In this document: piece by piece, positions 41,182-50,761 of the stretch
Layout of the letters: each line of letters starts with the position of its first letter
Position numbering within the stretch: position 1 is the first letter of the stretch
Origin: JAJDZL01 sp965221175
GTDB lineage: Bacteria > Pseudomonadota > Gammaproteobacteria > Arenicellales > JAJDZL01
Length of the DNA stretch: 64,000 nt
Reading direction: 5' to 3'
Assembly (NCBI GenBank): GCA_965221175.1
Contig: OZ244867.1
Coordinates: forward strand, 620,001 to 684,000
Position numbers and translations under genes: made by a program
Notes under the pieces: model-generated
The model's database searches: none
Told to the model about the DNA's origin: nothing
The model's input: only the letters and a program-made list of their open reading frames with translations

Positions 41182-42270
41182 ATGGCTACGCCACAAAAAA
41201 TCTTAATAAATCAATCAACAAAGCGATTGCGTTGGATGATATGGAGCCTCGCGTTTATTGTAATGAGCGCTATGGTATTGCCTATGACAGGTTATCTGTT
41301 CCCTGCGGCACAGACTACGGTTCAGGCACAGCAATCGGATAGTGTCGCCAACCAGAGATCCGCCTTCTGGCGTGTCGTGCGTGAAGGTGGTTCAGGTTAC
41401 AGTGCAGTACAAGGATCTGATGCCAATATTGAAACAGAAACACTCTACAACATTACTGGGCAAGATTGGCGACAAATTCGAAATGGACTGATCGCTAATT
41501 ATGGCGGCTGGTTTCTGTTTCTCGTCGTGCTTGCAATTCTTGCGTTTTTCTCCACACGAGGACGTATAGAGTTGTCGGAACCGGCTTCCGGCGAGAGAGT
41601 TCCTCGTTGGACACGACTGGAAAGAACTTTACACTGGTATACAGCAATTTTGTTTATATGCCTGGCAATATCCGGACTTAGCCTGCTATTCGGCAGAGCA
41701 GTCCTGTTGCCGCTTCTGGGACCACCAGGGTTCTCATTGTGGGCTGATTTTTCCATTAATGTACATAACACTTTTGGGCCCTTTTTCACAATAGGTCCGA
41801 TACTCATGTTCCTCTGCTGGGTACGCCACAATATACCGACCGGTACTGATTTCAAATGGTTCGCGCAAGGTGGTGGAATTATCGGCAGAAAACACCCCAG
41901 TGCGGGGAAAGCGAACGGCGGAGAGAAAGTGTGGTTCTGGATTGTTATCCTGTTGGGACTATGCGTAGTTTGCCTGACCGGATTTGCACTGATAGGATGG
42001 GCACAAGAATACATGGGCTTTGAAAACTCTCGTGGGATGTTACAGCAAATGCACGTAATTCATGCAGTTTCTGCAATTCTGTGGATTGCCGTATTCTTTG
42101 GACATGTCTATATCGGAACAGTTGGTTCTGAAGGTTCGCTTGATGCGATGGCTAAGGGACATGTCAGTGTCGAATGGGCAAAACAACATCATGATCTTTG
42201 GTATGACAAGGTCAAGAGCGAAGGTCAGGTTGAAGCCAAGACATCAGACAGTTCAGTGACGAGCAGTTAG
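41182..42270 (+). CDS. fdhC: Formate dehydrogenase gamma subunit (cytochrome b556)
   Basis: A 362-residue integral membrane subunit. Transmembrane helices lie at about 16-35, 109-128, 151-175, 194-216, 253-275 and 294-315. The b-heme ligand His candidates are in LERTLHWYTAILF near 149, NVHNTFGPFF near 193 and MHVIHAVSAILW and FGHVYIGT near 293-310. It carries electrons to quinone and anchors FdhAB. The N-terminal periplasmic insertion (45-105) is typical of the longer FDH gamma subunits. GGAG at about 41169 precedes the ATG. Confidence 0.93.
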   Translation: MATPQKILINQSTKRLRWMIWSLAFIVMSAMVLPMTGYLFPAAQTTVQAQQSDSVANQRSAFWRVVREGGSGYSAVQGSDANIETETLYNITGQDWRQIRNGLIANYGGWFLFLVVLAILAFFSTRGRIELSEPASGERVPRWTRLERTLHWYTAILFICLAISGLSLLFGRAVLLPLLGPPGFSLWADFSINVHNTFGPFFTIGPILMFLCWVRHNIPTGTDFKWFAQGGGIIGRKHPSAGKANGGEKVWFWIVILLGLCVVCLTGFALIGWAQEYMGFENSRGMLQQMHVIHAVSAILWIAVFFGHVYIGTVGSEGSLDAMAKGHVSVEWAKQHHDLWYDKVKSEGQVEAKTSDSSVTSS

Positions 42271-42310
42271 CCTATTCAAACCTGTCTGATTGTACGTATA
42301 AATCACAAAG

Positions 42311-42346
42311 CGCATCTCCGGCCAACGGGCTAGAGATGCGTTTTTG
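42311..42346 (+). terminator. Rho-independent terminator after fdhC
   Basis: CGCATCTC (42311-42318) pairs with GAGATGCG (42333-42340) and is followed by TTTTTGTTTT. It ends the cytochrome b transcript. Confidence 0.82.
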
Positions 42347-42407
42347 TTTTAACTGATGTCGCATTCAAGCGTATCAAGAGGAAATGAGTTTACCGGCGGT
42401 GTGAATC

Positions 42408-42989
42408 ATGAAGAGATTTCCGGAGTTTATCAGAAACAACATGGATTACACCGGATCAAGCGTTACCTGCCTGCCAGTGAAATTTGACTCAGGAGGTTGG
42501 GAATCCGCTATATTCTTTCAACTTGGTGGAGTAGAAAGCAAGGAAGACCGAAGAGCGCTTTCGCGAACGGAGCAATCCGTGCCAGTTGCAGTCGAGTCGG
42601 ATTTGATCAAACACAATAACGCTGCAGTAATCATGATTCGCCTTGAGGTGTTTACAAGAGAAGCAGATCCACTAGTCGGGGAAGTTTTGTTAACACCAGG
42701 CGCAAAAGAGTCGCATTTTGAAACAATCAAGTTGCTCTCAACTCAACAGGTGTTACGCTGGTTTTTCGCCGATGCTGCATACTGGATCATTCACAGCCAG
42801 CAGAATCAATTGGGTGCTGCTGAACATGCCGTGTTTCAGGAGGTCATGAATGATGCCACTCAGCACGACGCCTTGATACGAATGACCGGATCGTATGATT
42901 TTGAATCCGCATTGAACGAAATCTTCTCTCACTACGAGTTCAGATCATCAAACTCCCTTTCAATACCTGGGAGTACACGCATACAATAA
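42408..42989 (+). CDS. Unrecognised protein next to formate dehydrogenase genes
   Basis: A 193-residue protein with no confident family. A beta-strand-rich first half (AIFFQLGGVESK, VIMIRLEVFTRE) and an alpha-helical second half (TQQVLRWFFADAAYWIIHSQQ) are visible. There is no signal peptide or membrane helix. It follows the fdhC terminator by about 60 bp and precedes the ankyrin gene by 7 bp, suggesting a separate operon of three small genes (42408-44509). Function unassigned. Confidence 0.65.
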   Translation: MKRFPEFIRNNMDYTGSSVTCLPVKFDSGGWESAIFFQLGGVESKEDRRALSRTEQSVPVAVESDLIKHNNAAVIMIRLEVFTREADPLVGEVLLTPGAKESHFETIKLLSTQQVLRWFFADAAYWIIHSQQNQLGAAEHAVFQEVMNDATQHDALIRMTGSYDFESALNEIFSHYEFRSSNSLSIPGSTRIQ

Positions 42990-42996
42990 TTTAACG

Positions 42997-43761
42997 ATGC
43001 ACTTGACAAGAATCAAAATCAGTTGCCTCAATCTGATAATCGGCATTTTGATTGTTTGCCTATCGAGTTTTTGGGTTAATGCAACCGCGGACTCACAAGC
43101 TTTTTTGAAGGCATTGCAGAACGAAGATTTTGATGCGATTAAAAGAATGATTGGTGAGATAAACGACGTAGATGCTCGCCTGGATGATGGTCGCACCGCT
43201 TTAATGCTCGCTTCCAAATATGGATTAAACGATGTCACACATAATCTGTTGCAAGCTGGTGCTGACGTAAATGCAAGAAACAATAATGGCGGCACTGCGC
43301 TGATGTATTCAGCCATTCGAGCCGATTTGCCTACTGTGAAATTGTTGCTGGAAAGCGGTGCTCAGGTAAACTTAACTGCAAAATTTGATTGGACCGCACT
43401 GATGGTCGCGGCAGCCAAAGGGCATGCCGATGTCGTCAAACAACTACTTGAACGGGATGCTGATGCGAATTGTCGAGACATCTATCAGTGGACTCCGTTA
43501 ATGCGGGCTTCATTTGCGGGCTATAACGATGCAGTGAAGGAATTGCTTGAACATCCTGATACGCATATCAACTCACAAGATGAAAATGGCGCAACTGCCC
43601 TGCACCATGCAGCGACCAATGGACACTATGACACGGTTGAACTGCTACTAAAATATAGAGCTTCGCTGGAAATTGCTGATACATTTGGACATACAGCTTT
43701 CGATCGTGCGAAAGCGGGTCAGCATGATGCCATACTTGATTTGTTAAATGGACGATCATAG
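42997..43761 (+). CDS. Periplasmic ankyrin-repeat protein
   Basis: A 254-residue protein with an N-terminal signal (about 8-30, ending NATADS). Ankyrin repeats start near 40, each with the TALMxAAxxG / VxLLLExGAxVN pattern; about six repeats are visible, e.g. DGRTALMLASKYGL, DWTALMVAAAKGHADVV, GATALHHAATNGHYDTV. Probably a periplasmic protein-protein interaction module. It is between the unknown gene and the Rieske-like gene, 7 bp from each, and likely works with them. Confidence 0.9.
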   Translation: MHLTRIKISCLNLIIGILIVCLSSFWVNATADSQAFLKALQNEDFDAIKRMIGEINDVDARLDDGRTALMLASKYGLNDVTHNLLQAGADVNARNNNGGTALMYSAIRADLPTVKLLLESGAQVNLTAKFDWTALMVAAAKGHADVVKQLLERDADANCRDIYQWTPLMRASFAGYNDAVKELLEHPDTHINSQDENGATALHHAATNGHYDTVELLLKYRASLEIADTFGHTAFDRAKAGQHDAILDLLNGRS

Positions 43762-43768
43762 AGATTGA

Positions 43769-44509
43769 TTGCACATGAAACCATTCAGTCGTAGGAATTT
43801 TTTCAAACTTTGTGGTGCCTACGTGACTGCGTTGACCAGTTTTCGTCCCACTGCATCACAGGCGGCAATGTCATCAGAACACTACAATTCAGTGAAGTTG
43901 ATGCGTAATGGGCGACCTATGAGATCTGAAGACTTTGAGCCTGGGCAAGTTTTCATATTTCACTATCCCTACGTCACAACTCCTTGCATGATTTTCAATC
44001 TCGGAGAGCCTCAAGAGCAAACTGAATTGATGCATACAAAAAATGGGACGCAGTACCTTTGGCAGGGAGGAATCGGGCCTTCTCGTTCGATCGTCGCCTA
44101 TTCCGCAATCTGCGCACATAGAATGACGTATCCGGCGAAATCTGCCAGCTTTCTGAATTATCGCCATTCCAAAGTTGTCTACTTTGATGGAGGCCGCAAT
44201 CGACAGGAAAGAGAAAAAATCATTTACTGCTGTTCAGAACGCAGTGTTTATGATCCAGCAAAAGGCGCTCAGGTCATCAGTGGTCCTGCCCCTCAGCCAC
44301 TGGCAACAATAAACGTTGAATACAAGAAGGAGGACGATTCCTTTTTTGCACTAGGTACTAGTGGCGGCGATTTATTTAATAAATTTCTGTCAGATTTCGA
44401 GTTTCGCTTGCAGCTGGATTTTGAAATCGTTGACGTCAAGAAATTGGCTGCCAATCAGGTAGAAGTCCATACCATTCAGGAATTTTCCCAGGTAATTGTT
44501 CACTGTTAG
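43769..44509 (+). CDS. Rieske-like exported protein lacking a cluster His
   Basis: A 246-residue protein with a Tat-like signal (SRRNFFKLCGAYVTAL at about 7-22). A Rieske-type region has the first ligand pair CAH in AICAHRMTYPAK (about 114-125) and the second pair in IIYCCSERSVYDPAKG (about 151-166). In the Rieske consensus the second pair is C-x2-H, but here the His is Arg (CSER, codon CGC). A 2Fe-2S cluster is therefore questionable. The rest of the fold is intact. Co-operonic with the ankyrin gene. Confidence 0.78.
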   Translation: MHMKPFSRRNFFKLCGAYVTALTSFRPTASQAAMSSEHYNSVKLMRNGRPMRSEDFEPGQVFIFHYPYVTTPCMIFNLGEPQEQTELMHTKNGTQYLWQGGIGPSRSIVAYSAICAHRMTYPAKSASFLNYRHSKVVYFDGGRNRQEREKIIYCCSERSVYDPAKGAQVISGPAPQPLATINVEYKKEDDSFFALGTSGGDLFNKFLSDFEFRLQLDFEIVDVKKLAANQVEVHTIQEFSQVIVHC

Positions 44510-44512
44510 AGG

Positions 44513-45208
44513 CTAAACGTCTTCTTTCAGCATACCGTCTTCCAGTTTTAACACTCTGTTCATAGACGAAGCAAGTTGCAGGTCGTGTGTAGCAACAATT
44601 AAGCTCACCTGCATGTCTCTGTCGAGATTCACCATAAGTTCCTGAACAGTTCTAGCATTTTGACGGTCGATATTTCCAGTTGGTTCATCCGCGAGTAAAC
44701 ACAAGGGCTTCACAATCAAGGCTCTTGCAATTGCCGCTCGCTGACGCTCACCTCCAGACAACTCACCAGGCTTGTGCTCCATTCGGTGAGACAATCCGAC
44801 TTTTTCCAACAGACTCATCGCCTCTTCTTTAATATATTTTGTCGGTAGGCGTCTTACTATAAGTGGAATCATGACGTTTTCAAGCGCGGTGAATTCTGGT
44901 AACAGATGATGGAACTGGTAGACGAATCCGAGTGTTTCGTTGCGCAATGTTCCTCGTTGGGATTCATTCAGAGTAGACAGGTTTTTTCCATTTAGGTAAA
45001 CCGCGCCACCAGTAGGATCATCGAGTCCGGCCAACAAGTGAAGTAAAGTGCTTTTGCCGGTCCCAGAAGAGCCTACCACTGCAAGCTGCTCGCCTTTGTG
45101 CACTTGCAGATTGATCTCATCTAGCACCGGCACCTCAAGATTGCCTTGTCGGTAGATTTTTGACAATGACTCGGCTTTCAGGACGATTTCAGTCATAACG
45201 TAATGCAT
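44513..45208 (-). CDS. lolD: Lipoprotein-releasing system ATP-binding protein
   Basis: A 231-residue ABC ATPase. Walker A GSSGTGKSTLLHLLAGLDDP is at about 42-61, the Q-loop near FVYQFHHLLPEF at 94-105, the signature LSGGERQRAAIARAL at about 149-163, and Walker B LCLLADEPTGNID near 169-181. It powers release of lipoproteins from the inner membrane to LolA. Its start overlaps the lolC/E end by 20 bp. Confidence 0.95.
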   Translation of the reverse strand: MHYVMTEIVLKAESLSKIYRQGNLEVPVLDEINLQVHKGEQLAVVGSSGTGKSTLLHLLAGLDDPTGGAVYLNGKNLSTLNESQRGTLRNETLGFVYQFHHLLPEFTALENVMIPLIVRRLPTKYIKEEAMSLLEKVGLSHRMEHKPGELSGGERQRAAIARALIVKPLCLLADEPTGNIDRQNARTVQELMVNLDRDMQVSLIVATHDLQLASSMNRVLKLEDGMLKEDV

Positions 45209-46439
45209 CTGCCGGTTGCACCTTGGACGCTCGCCAGGCTGGGTAAATCGTCGCCAGAAAACTTAGCAACAAAGACGCGACGGCGATCTTGATTACATCA
45301 TCCCAAACAAGTTGTGCTGGAAACTTTGTAATGATGTAAATATCATCAGGAAAAAACTGTGTACCGAAAAGCTGTTCTGCCCAAGGAATGAGTGTTTCCA
45401 GATTAAATCCGGTGATGACTCCAGTGATGGTACCAATGATGGTTCCGATTATTCCAATTACCGCGCCATGCACGATGAAAATTGCCATTATGCTCTTCGG
45501 CGTAACGCCGATTGTGCGTAGCACCGCAATATCGGAATTCTTGTCTGAAACCAGCATCACCAGTGTTGACACAATATTGAAAGCAGCTACTGCAACAATC
45601 AGTAAAAGAATGATAAACATTACGCGGCGTTCAATCTTCAGTGCTTCAAATAGGTTCGAATATTCGCTTGTCCAATCCATGACTGAATAACTTGTGCCAA
45701 GCGTTTGGCGCAATTCTTTTGAGATAAGAGGGGTGTCGAATACTTCATTGGTTTTCAGGCGAAGACCAGAAACTGAATTCCCGACTCGCTGCAGTTTTGC
45801 AAGATCATTGAGATGGGTTAATGCCAGTCCATTGTCGTATTCATAGAAGTTCAAGTTAAAGATTCCGACAACAGTAAACCGTTTAAGCCGTGGCAATAGT
45901 CCAGCAGGTGTCGACCGCCCTCTGGTACTAATCAATATGACTTTATCACCAACATTGACTCCACCGATTTTGAAGGCTAGATCTTCTCCGAGAATGATGC
46001 CAAACTTACCTGGTTCAAGAGCATCCAGAGTGCCGCTGATCATACTTTCTGCAATAGAAGACACGGTTGATTCAAGTTCAGGTTCAATTCCACGAATGAT
46101 CGCAGGACTCACTAAATTTTCGTTCTTAAGCATCCCGTGACTGAGAATATAAGGCGCCTGAGCTTCAACATTCGAGTTGCCATCAATTTGCGACATGACA
46201 TCTTTCCAGTCATCCAGCCAGCCTTGATTGCCGCTGATTCGCACATGAGATGCTACTGTCAGAATTCTTTCTTTCAGTTCTCTTTCAAATCCGTTCATTA
46301 CGGATAGTACCGAGATCAGCGCCCAGACTCCGATGATAATGCCCAGTATAGACGTCCCAGTGATGAAAGAAATGAAGCGAGTTCTACGCTTTGCCCGAAT
46401 ATAGCGAAAACCGATAAACAGCTCGAATGGTCGGATCAT
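45189..46439 (-). CDS. lolC: Lipoprotein-releasing system permease (LolC/LolE family)
   Basis: A 416-residue FtsX-like permease. An N-terminal transmembrane helix (about 26-48), a large periplasmic domain (about 49-270), and three C-terminal helices (about 272-300, 320-345, 382-400) are visible. VMNGFERELKERIL near 49-62 and the C-terminal AWRASKVQPADALRYD are LolC/E hallmarks. Only one permease gene is present here, so it may work as a homodimer (LolF-type), or its partner is elsewhere. lysS starts 4 bp upstream of the start. Confidence 0.94.
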   Translation of the reverse strand: MIRPFELFIGFRYIRAKRRTRFISFITGTSILGIIIGVWALISVLSVMNGFERELKERILTVASHVRISGNQGWLDDWKDVMSQIDGNSNVEAQAPYILSHGMLKNENLVSPAIIRGIEPELESTVSSIAESMISGTLDALEPGKFGIILGEDLAFKIGGVNVGDKVILISTRGRSTPAGLLPRLKRFTVVGIFNLNFYEYDNGLALTHLNDLAKLQRVGNSVSGLRLKTNEVFDTPLISKELRQTLGTSYSVMDWTSEYSNLFEALKIERRVMFIILLLIVAVAAFNIVSTLVMLVSDKNSDIAVLRTIGVTPKSIMAIFIVHGAVIGIIGTIIGTITGVITGFNLETLIPWAEQLFGTQFFPDDIYIITKFPAQLVWDDVIKIAVASLLLSFLATIYPAWRASKVQPADALRYD

Positions 46440-46442
46440 TCA

Positions 46443-47927
46443 CTATCTACCAGATGGTTTAAGGTAAGGGAACAGGATCACATCACGAATTGAAGATCGA
46501 TTCGACAACAGCATGACCAGGCGATCAATTCCTACGCCCTCGCCCGCGCTAGGCGGCAATCCATACTCTAGTGCTCGAATGTAATCCTCGTCGAAATGCA
46601 TCGCCTCCTCATCGCCAGATTCTCTTTGAGAAATTTGATTTCGAAACCTCTGAGCCTGATCTTCAGGATCGTTCAATTCCGAAAATCCATTAGCGATTTC
46701 CATACCGCCCACAAATAACTCAAATCTGTCAGCAATGTCTGGCTGGGCATCACTTACTCGAGACAGTGGAGAAACCTCGATCGGATAGTGCGTGATGAAT
46801 GTCGGCTCTATCAGCTTGTGTTCAACAGTTCTGTCGAATATCTCAAAAAGCAGTTTACCGCCCCCCCAATTCTGTTGTGGCTGTCCGCCGATACTATGTA
46901 GATAGTTGTGGAGTTTTTCTCCATCATTCAGATCTTGTTCGATTAAAGTTGAATTGTGTTTCAGCACTGCATCAGATAGAGAGAGGCGATGAAATGGAGG
47001 GCGAAGACTAATCTCCTGATCCGCAAATTGAATGGTAGACGATTTGCACACTCTGGAGGTCAGGTGCTCAAACATTCGTTCGGTGAACTCCATGAAATCC
47101 TGATAGTCGGCATAGGCTTGATAGAACTCAAGCATGGTAAATTCAGGGTTGTGTTGGGTACTCACACCTTCATTACGAAAATTTCGGTTGATTTCATAAA
47201 CTCGTTCAAACCCGCCGACAACCAAACGTTTCAGGAAAAGTTCCGGAGCAATTCTGAGATACATATCGAGAGAAAGAGCGTTGTGATGAGTAACGAAAGG
47301 TCTCGCGATTGCGCCTCCGGGTATCGAATGCATCATGGGTGTTTCTACTTCAAGAAACCCATGTTCATCCATAAATTTACGAATACACTGGACAACACTA
47401 GAGCGTATTTGAAATGTTTCCTTAACGTCTTGGTTTATGATCAAATCCAGGTAGCGTTGTCTATAGCGAAGTTCCTGATCCGCCAATCCATGAAATTTTT
47501 CTGGAAATGGCTTAAGCGCTTTTGCAAGGATACGAAAATTTTCAATTGCAATGCTCAATTCGCCAGTTCTAGTTCGAAATAAGTTTCCACTTACGCCGAT
47601 TATGTCGCCTATATCAAATCCTTGAAAAATTTCGTATGAATCTTTTTTAACCGTATTCTGTCGAACAAATAGTTGAATTTTCCCAGATGAATCCTGTAAA
47701 TCAGCGAACGTGACTTTACCCATCTTCCGGCGATTCATTAAACGGCCGGCAAGTACGGCTGCAAAATTCTCTTCTTTTATGGAATCGGCATCTTGATCGC
47801 TAAAGCGATCGTGCAGCTCTTTTGCTAGAGCAGTTGGCCGAAAATCATTCGGATAAGCCTGCCCTTGTGCCCGCAGAGATGCAAGCTTCTGTTTGCGTAT
47901 GGCAGTTTGTTCGTTTTCGTTAGACAT
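46443..47927 (-). CDS. lysS: Lysyl-tRNA synthetase, class II
   Basis: A 494-residue class II aaRS. An N-terminal OB-fold (about 55-150; VLAGRLMNRRKMGKVTFADLQD) recognises the anticodon. The catalytic domain has motif 1 near FMDEHGFLEVETPMM, motif 2 INRNFRNEGVSTQHNPEFTM at about 251-270, and motif 3 GVGIDRLVMLL at about 468-478. It is preceded by prfB with 4 bp between, the classic prfB-lysS pair. Confidence 0.96.
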   Translation of the reverse strand: MSNENEQTAIRKQKLASLRAQGQAYPNDFRPTALAKELHDRFSDQDADSIKEENFAAVLAGRLMNRRKMGKVTFADLQDSSGKIQLFVRQNTVKKDSYEIFQGFDIGDIIGVSGNLFRTRTGELSIAIENFRILAKALKPFPEKFHGLADQELRYRQRYLDLIINQDVKETFQIRSSVVQCIRKFMDEHGFLEVETPMMHSIPGGAIARPFVTHHNALSLDMYLRIAPELFLKRLVVGGFERVYEINRNFRNEGVSTQHNPEFTMLEFYQAYADYQDFMEFTERMFEHLTSRVCKSSTIQFADQEISLRPPFHRLSLSDAVLKHNSTLIEQDLNDGEKLHNYLHSIGGQPQQNWGGGKLLFEIFDRTVEHKLIEPTFITHYPIEVSPLSRVSDAQPDIADRFELFVGGMEIANGFSELNDPEDQAQRFRNQISQRESGDEEAMHFDEDYIRALEYGLPPSAGEGVGIDRLVMLLSNRSSIRDVILFPYLKPSGR

Positions 47928-47931
47928 TTCT

Positions 47932-49027
47932 CTACAGGCCTGCTTTCAAGCTGGCTTCAATAAACATATCCAGGTCACCTAGCAGAACTGCATTGACATT
48001 GCCGGTTTCAACACCGGTGCGAATGTCCTTGATTCTGGACTGATCCAATACGTACGATCTAATCTGATTGCCCCAGGAAATATCTGGCTTGGAATCTTCG
48101 ATTTTTTTACGCTCATCCTCGCTCTTCTGTTGCTCCAATTCATACAATCGAGCTCGCAGCATAGACATCGCTTCAGCTTTGTTTCTGTGTTGTGATCGTT
48201 CGTTCTGACATTGAACGACTACCCCAGATGGTTTGTGAGTAATGCGAACCGCGGAATCTGTTCTATTGACATGTTGACCCCCTGCTCCACTGGCTCGATA
48301 AGTATCAATGCGCAAATCCCCTGGGTCAATTTCGATGTCTATACGTTTGTCAATTTCCGGATAAGCAAAAACAGATGCAAATGAAGTATGGCGTCGCTGT
48401 CCCGAATCAAAAGGAGATTTCCTTACCAGTCTATGAATACCATTCTCCGTGCGAATCCAGCCGAATGCATAATCCCCGATCAGTTTTAGTGTCGCATTCT
48501 TGAGGCCAGCAACGTCTCCTGGCGAGTAATCGACAATTTCAACTTCAAATCCTTTCTTGACGGCCCAATGGTCATACATTTTGAAAAGCATTTCTGCCCA
48601 ATCCTGCGCTTCAGTTCCTCCGGAACCCGGTTTAATATCAACGAATGCATTGGCTGGGTCCATTTTTCGACTGAAAATGCTCGTGAACTCAAGCTCTTCA
48701 ACAACCTTCTGGAAATCCACTAATTCTTCGGCAACCAACTCAAGTGTCTCGAGATCATTCTCCTGAGCTGCAAGGTCAGCAAATTCAAGTGAATCAGATA
48801 CGGAGACGGACAGGGAAAGGATTGGTTTCAACGACCGTTCGAGGGCGACTCTTTCGCGGTTAAGATCTTGACTTCTTTCCAAATCATCCCAGATTTTGGG
48901 ATCTTCTAACAATTGAATAATTTGCTGCAGACGTTGTTCCTTGCCTGAAACGTCAAAGAAACCTCCGTAACGAATTCACGCGATCTTTCATGTCTGTTAA
49001 TTGTTCGACTGTTGAACCTGTATCCAT
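47932..49027 (-). CDS. prfB: Peptide chain release factor 2 (programmed frameshift)
   Basis: The main frame (47932-48952) encodes the body of RF2: the SPF stop-recognition motif in LVRKSPFDSGQRRHTSF and the GGQ motif in ASGAGGQHVNRTDS are intact. The N-terminus is in another frame from ATG at 49027 (MDTGSTVEQLTDMKDRVNSL), ending RRFL followed by TGA at 48955-48953. Joining at the CTT-TGA-C site gives full RF2 length, about 364 residues. RF2 releases at UGA/UAA and autoregulates through this site. lysS follows. Confidence 0.95.
48951..48967 (-). promoter_or_regulatory. prfB +1 programmed frameshift site
   Basis: The minus strand reads CGGAGGTTTCTTTGACG. GGAGG (48966-48962) acts as an internal Shine-Dalgarno, three bases before CTT-TGA-C, as in the E. 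coli site (AGGGGG-TAT-CTT-TGA-C). The ribosome shifts +1 when RF2 is scarce, giving feedback control. Confidence 0.95.
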
Positions 49028-49201
49028 TTCGAGTTCCTATGTAGAAAGTTGATTCATTATTGTATCTGCAATAATTCTTGGTATAGCCGTTTCAAAGATT
49101 AATCAGTTGTAAGCACTCGCATATCGTCTATATATAATAGAAAAGCAATTCCGTTCACGATGTGCGGAGTTCCGCGAGCGGATTACAAACTTTACAGCAT
49201 C

Positions 49202-50761
49202 ATGAAAATTGGCATTCCAAAAGAAATACACCTCAACGAGCAACGCGTAGCAATAACGCCTGAAATCGTTCCAGCCTTGTTAAAAAAGGGATTTGATGTT
49301 CTGGTTGAATCCGGAGCTGGTGAATCTGCTAATTATAACGATTCTAACTATCAAGATTCGGGCGCTCAAGTCCTGCCAAGCGGCAGTTCTGTATGGAATG
49401 AATCAGATCTTATAGTGAAAGTTCGAGCACCCGAGCAAAGTGAAAAATACAATGAATTGGCTTTGCTCTCAGAGGGACAATATTTAATCGCGTTCCTTTG
49501 GCCTGCACAAAATCCTGAACTTCTGGAAATTCTTGCTGAAAAAGGCGTTAGTGCCATTTCGATGGATGCTGTTCCACGCATCTCCAGAGCGCAGAAACTT
49601 GATGCACTATCATCTATGGCGAACGTTGCCGGATATCGTGCAGTTGTAGAATCCATGCATCATTTTGGACGTTTTTTTGGAGGACAAATCACTGCAGCTG
49701 GCAATATTCCTCCTGCCAAGATCATGATTATCGGAGCTGGTGTTGCAGGTCTTTCTGCAATTGGTACTGCAATAAGCCTGGGAGCGATTGTTCGTGCATT
49801 TGATACTCGCCCGGAAGTCAAGGAACAGGTCGAAAGCATGGGTGCTGAGTTTCTTGAGTTGGAATTTGAAGAAGAAGGTTCCGGCACAGGTGGCTACGCC
49901 AAAGTGATGAGTAAAGAGTTCATCGATGCTGAAATGGCACTTTTTGCAGCACAGGCCAAAGAAGTTGACATCATCATTACAACTGCGCTTATACCGGGTC
50001 GCCCTGCCCCAAAATTGATTACCGCGGAAATGGTCAAATCAATGAAACCAGGAAGTGTAGTAGTTGATCTTGCTGCTGAACAAGGAGGAAACTGCGAACT
50101 GACACAACCTGACTCAGTAGTAGATGAGCAAGGAGTCAAGATAATCGGCTACACGGATTTACCGAGTAGATTACCTGCGCAGTCCAGTCAACTGTATGGT
50201 TCTAATGTTCGGAATTTCTTAGATGATTTGTGTCCAGATCAGGACGGAGAAATTCACTTAAATATGGAGGATGAGGTAATTCGCGGGGCAACCGTCGTGA
50301 AAGATGGCGAAGTTACCTGGCCGCCACCTCAAAAGGAGCCTCCACCCGCGAAGTCGACGGAAACATCGAAATCGGATGTACAAATCATGCAACAGACCGA
50401 ATCGAAACCCAAAAAGCAGAAAATTAAACTTGCTCCGTTCGCATTTGGACTCGCACTGCTGTCGATTTTGGGCGTTGGACTGTTTGGCCCTGCCTCGTTT
50501 TTGACGCATTTCACAGTTTTCGTACTAGCAATATTCGTAGGCTGGCACGTCATTTGGAATGTGACCCCTTCATTACATACACCATTGATGAGTGTGACGA
50601 ATGCGATTAGTGGAATCATTATCGTTGGTGCGTTATTGGAAATCGGTGCCATGAATCCCTACGTCAAGGCTTTGGCTGCAGTGTCAATTCTGATCGCTTC
50701 CATTAACATATTTGGTGGATTTTTTGTGACTCAACGTATGCTCAAAATGTTTCGCAAGTAA
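49202..50761 (+). CDS. pntA: NAD(P) transhydrogenase subunit alpha
   Basis: A 519-residue alpha subunit, fused type. The N-terminal NAD(H)-binding domain has KIGIPKEIHLNEQRVAITPE at the start, MIIGAGVAGLSAIGTA near 174-189 and a RPAPKLITAEMVKSMKPGSVVVDLAAEQGG-like block near 270 (quoted in part). Three or four C-terminal transmembrane helices (about 415-510) follow a charged linker. It couples proton influx to NADPH formation. ATG at 49202 matches the family N-terminus; the frame is open 14 codons further. pntB begins at the next base after its stop. Confidence 0.95.
   Translation: MKIGIPKEIHLNEQRVAITPEIVPALLKKGFDVLVESGAGESANYNDSNYQDSGAQVLPSGSSVWNESDLIVKVRAPEQSEKYNELALLSEGQYLIAFLWPAQNPELLEILAEKGVSAISMDAVPRISRAQKLDALSSMANVAGYRAVVESMHHFGRFFGGQITAAGNIPPAKIMIIGAGVAGLSAIGTAISLGAIVRAFDTRPEVKEQVESMGAEFLELEFEEEGSGTGGYAKVMSKEFIDAEMALFAAQAKEVDIIITTALIPGRPAPKLITAEMVKSMKPGSVVVDLAAEQGGNCELTQPDSVVDEQGVKIIGYTDLPSRLPAQSSQLYGSNVRNFLDDLCPDQDGEIHLNMEDEVIRGATVVKDGEVTWPPPQKEPPPAKSTETSKSDVQIMQQTESKPKKQKIKLAPFAFGLALLSILGVGLFGPASFLTHFTVFVLAIFVGWHVIWNVTPSLHTPLMSVTNAISGIIIVGALLEIGAMNPYVKALAAVSILIASINIFGGFFVTQRMLKMFRK

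Noticed and set aside
48912..49027. prfB as a truncated or frameshifted pseudogene
   Set aside because: The apparent break is the conserved programmed +1 frameshift site with internal Shine-Dalgarno, so the gene is intact.
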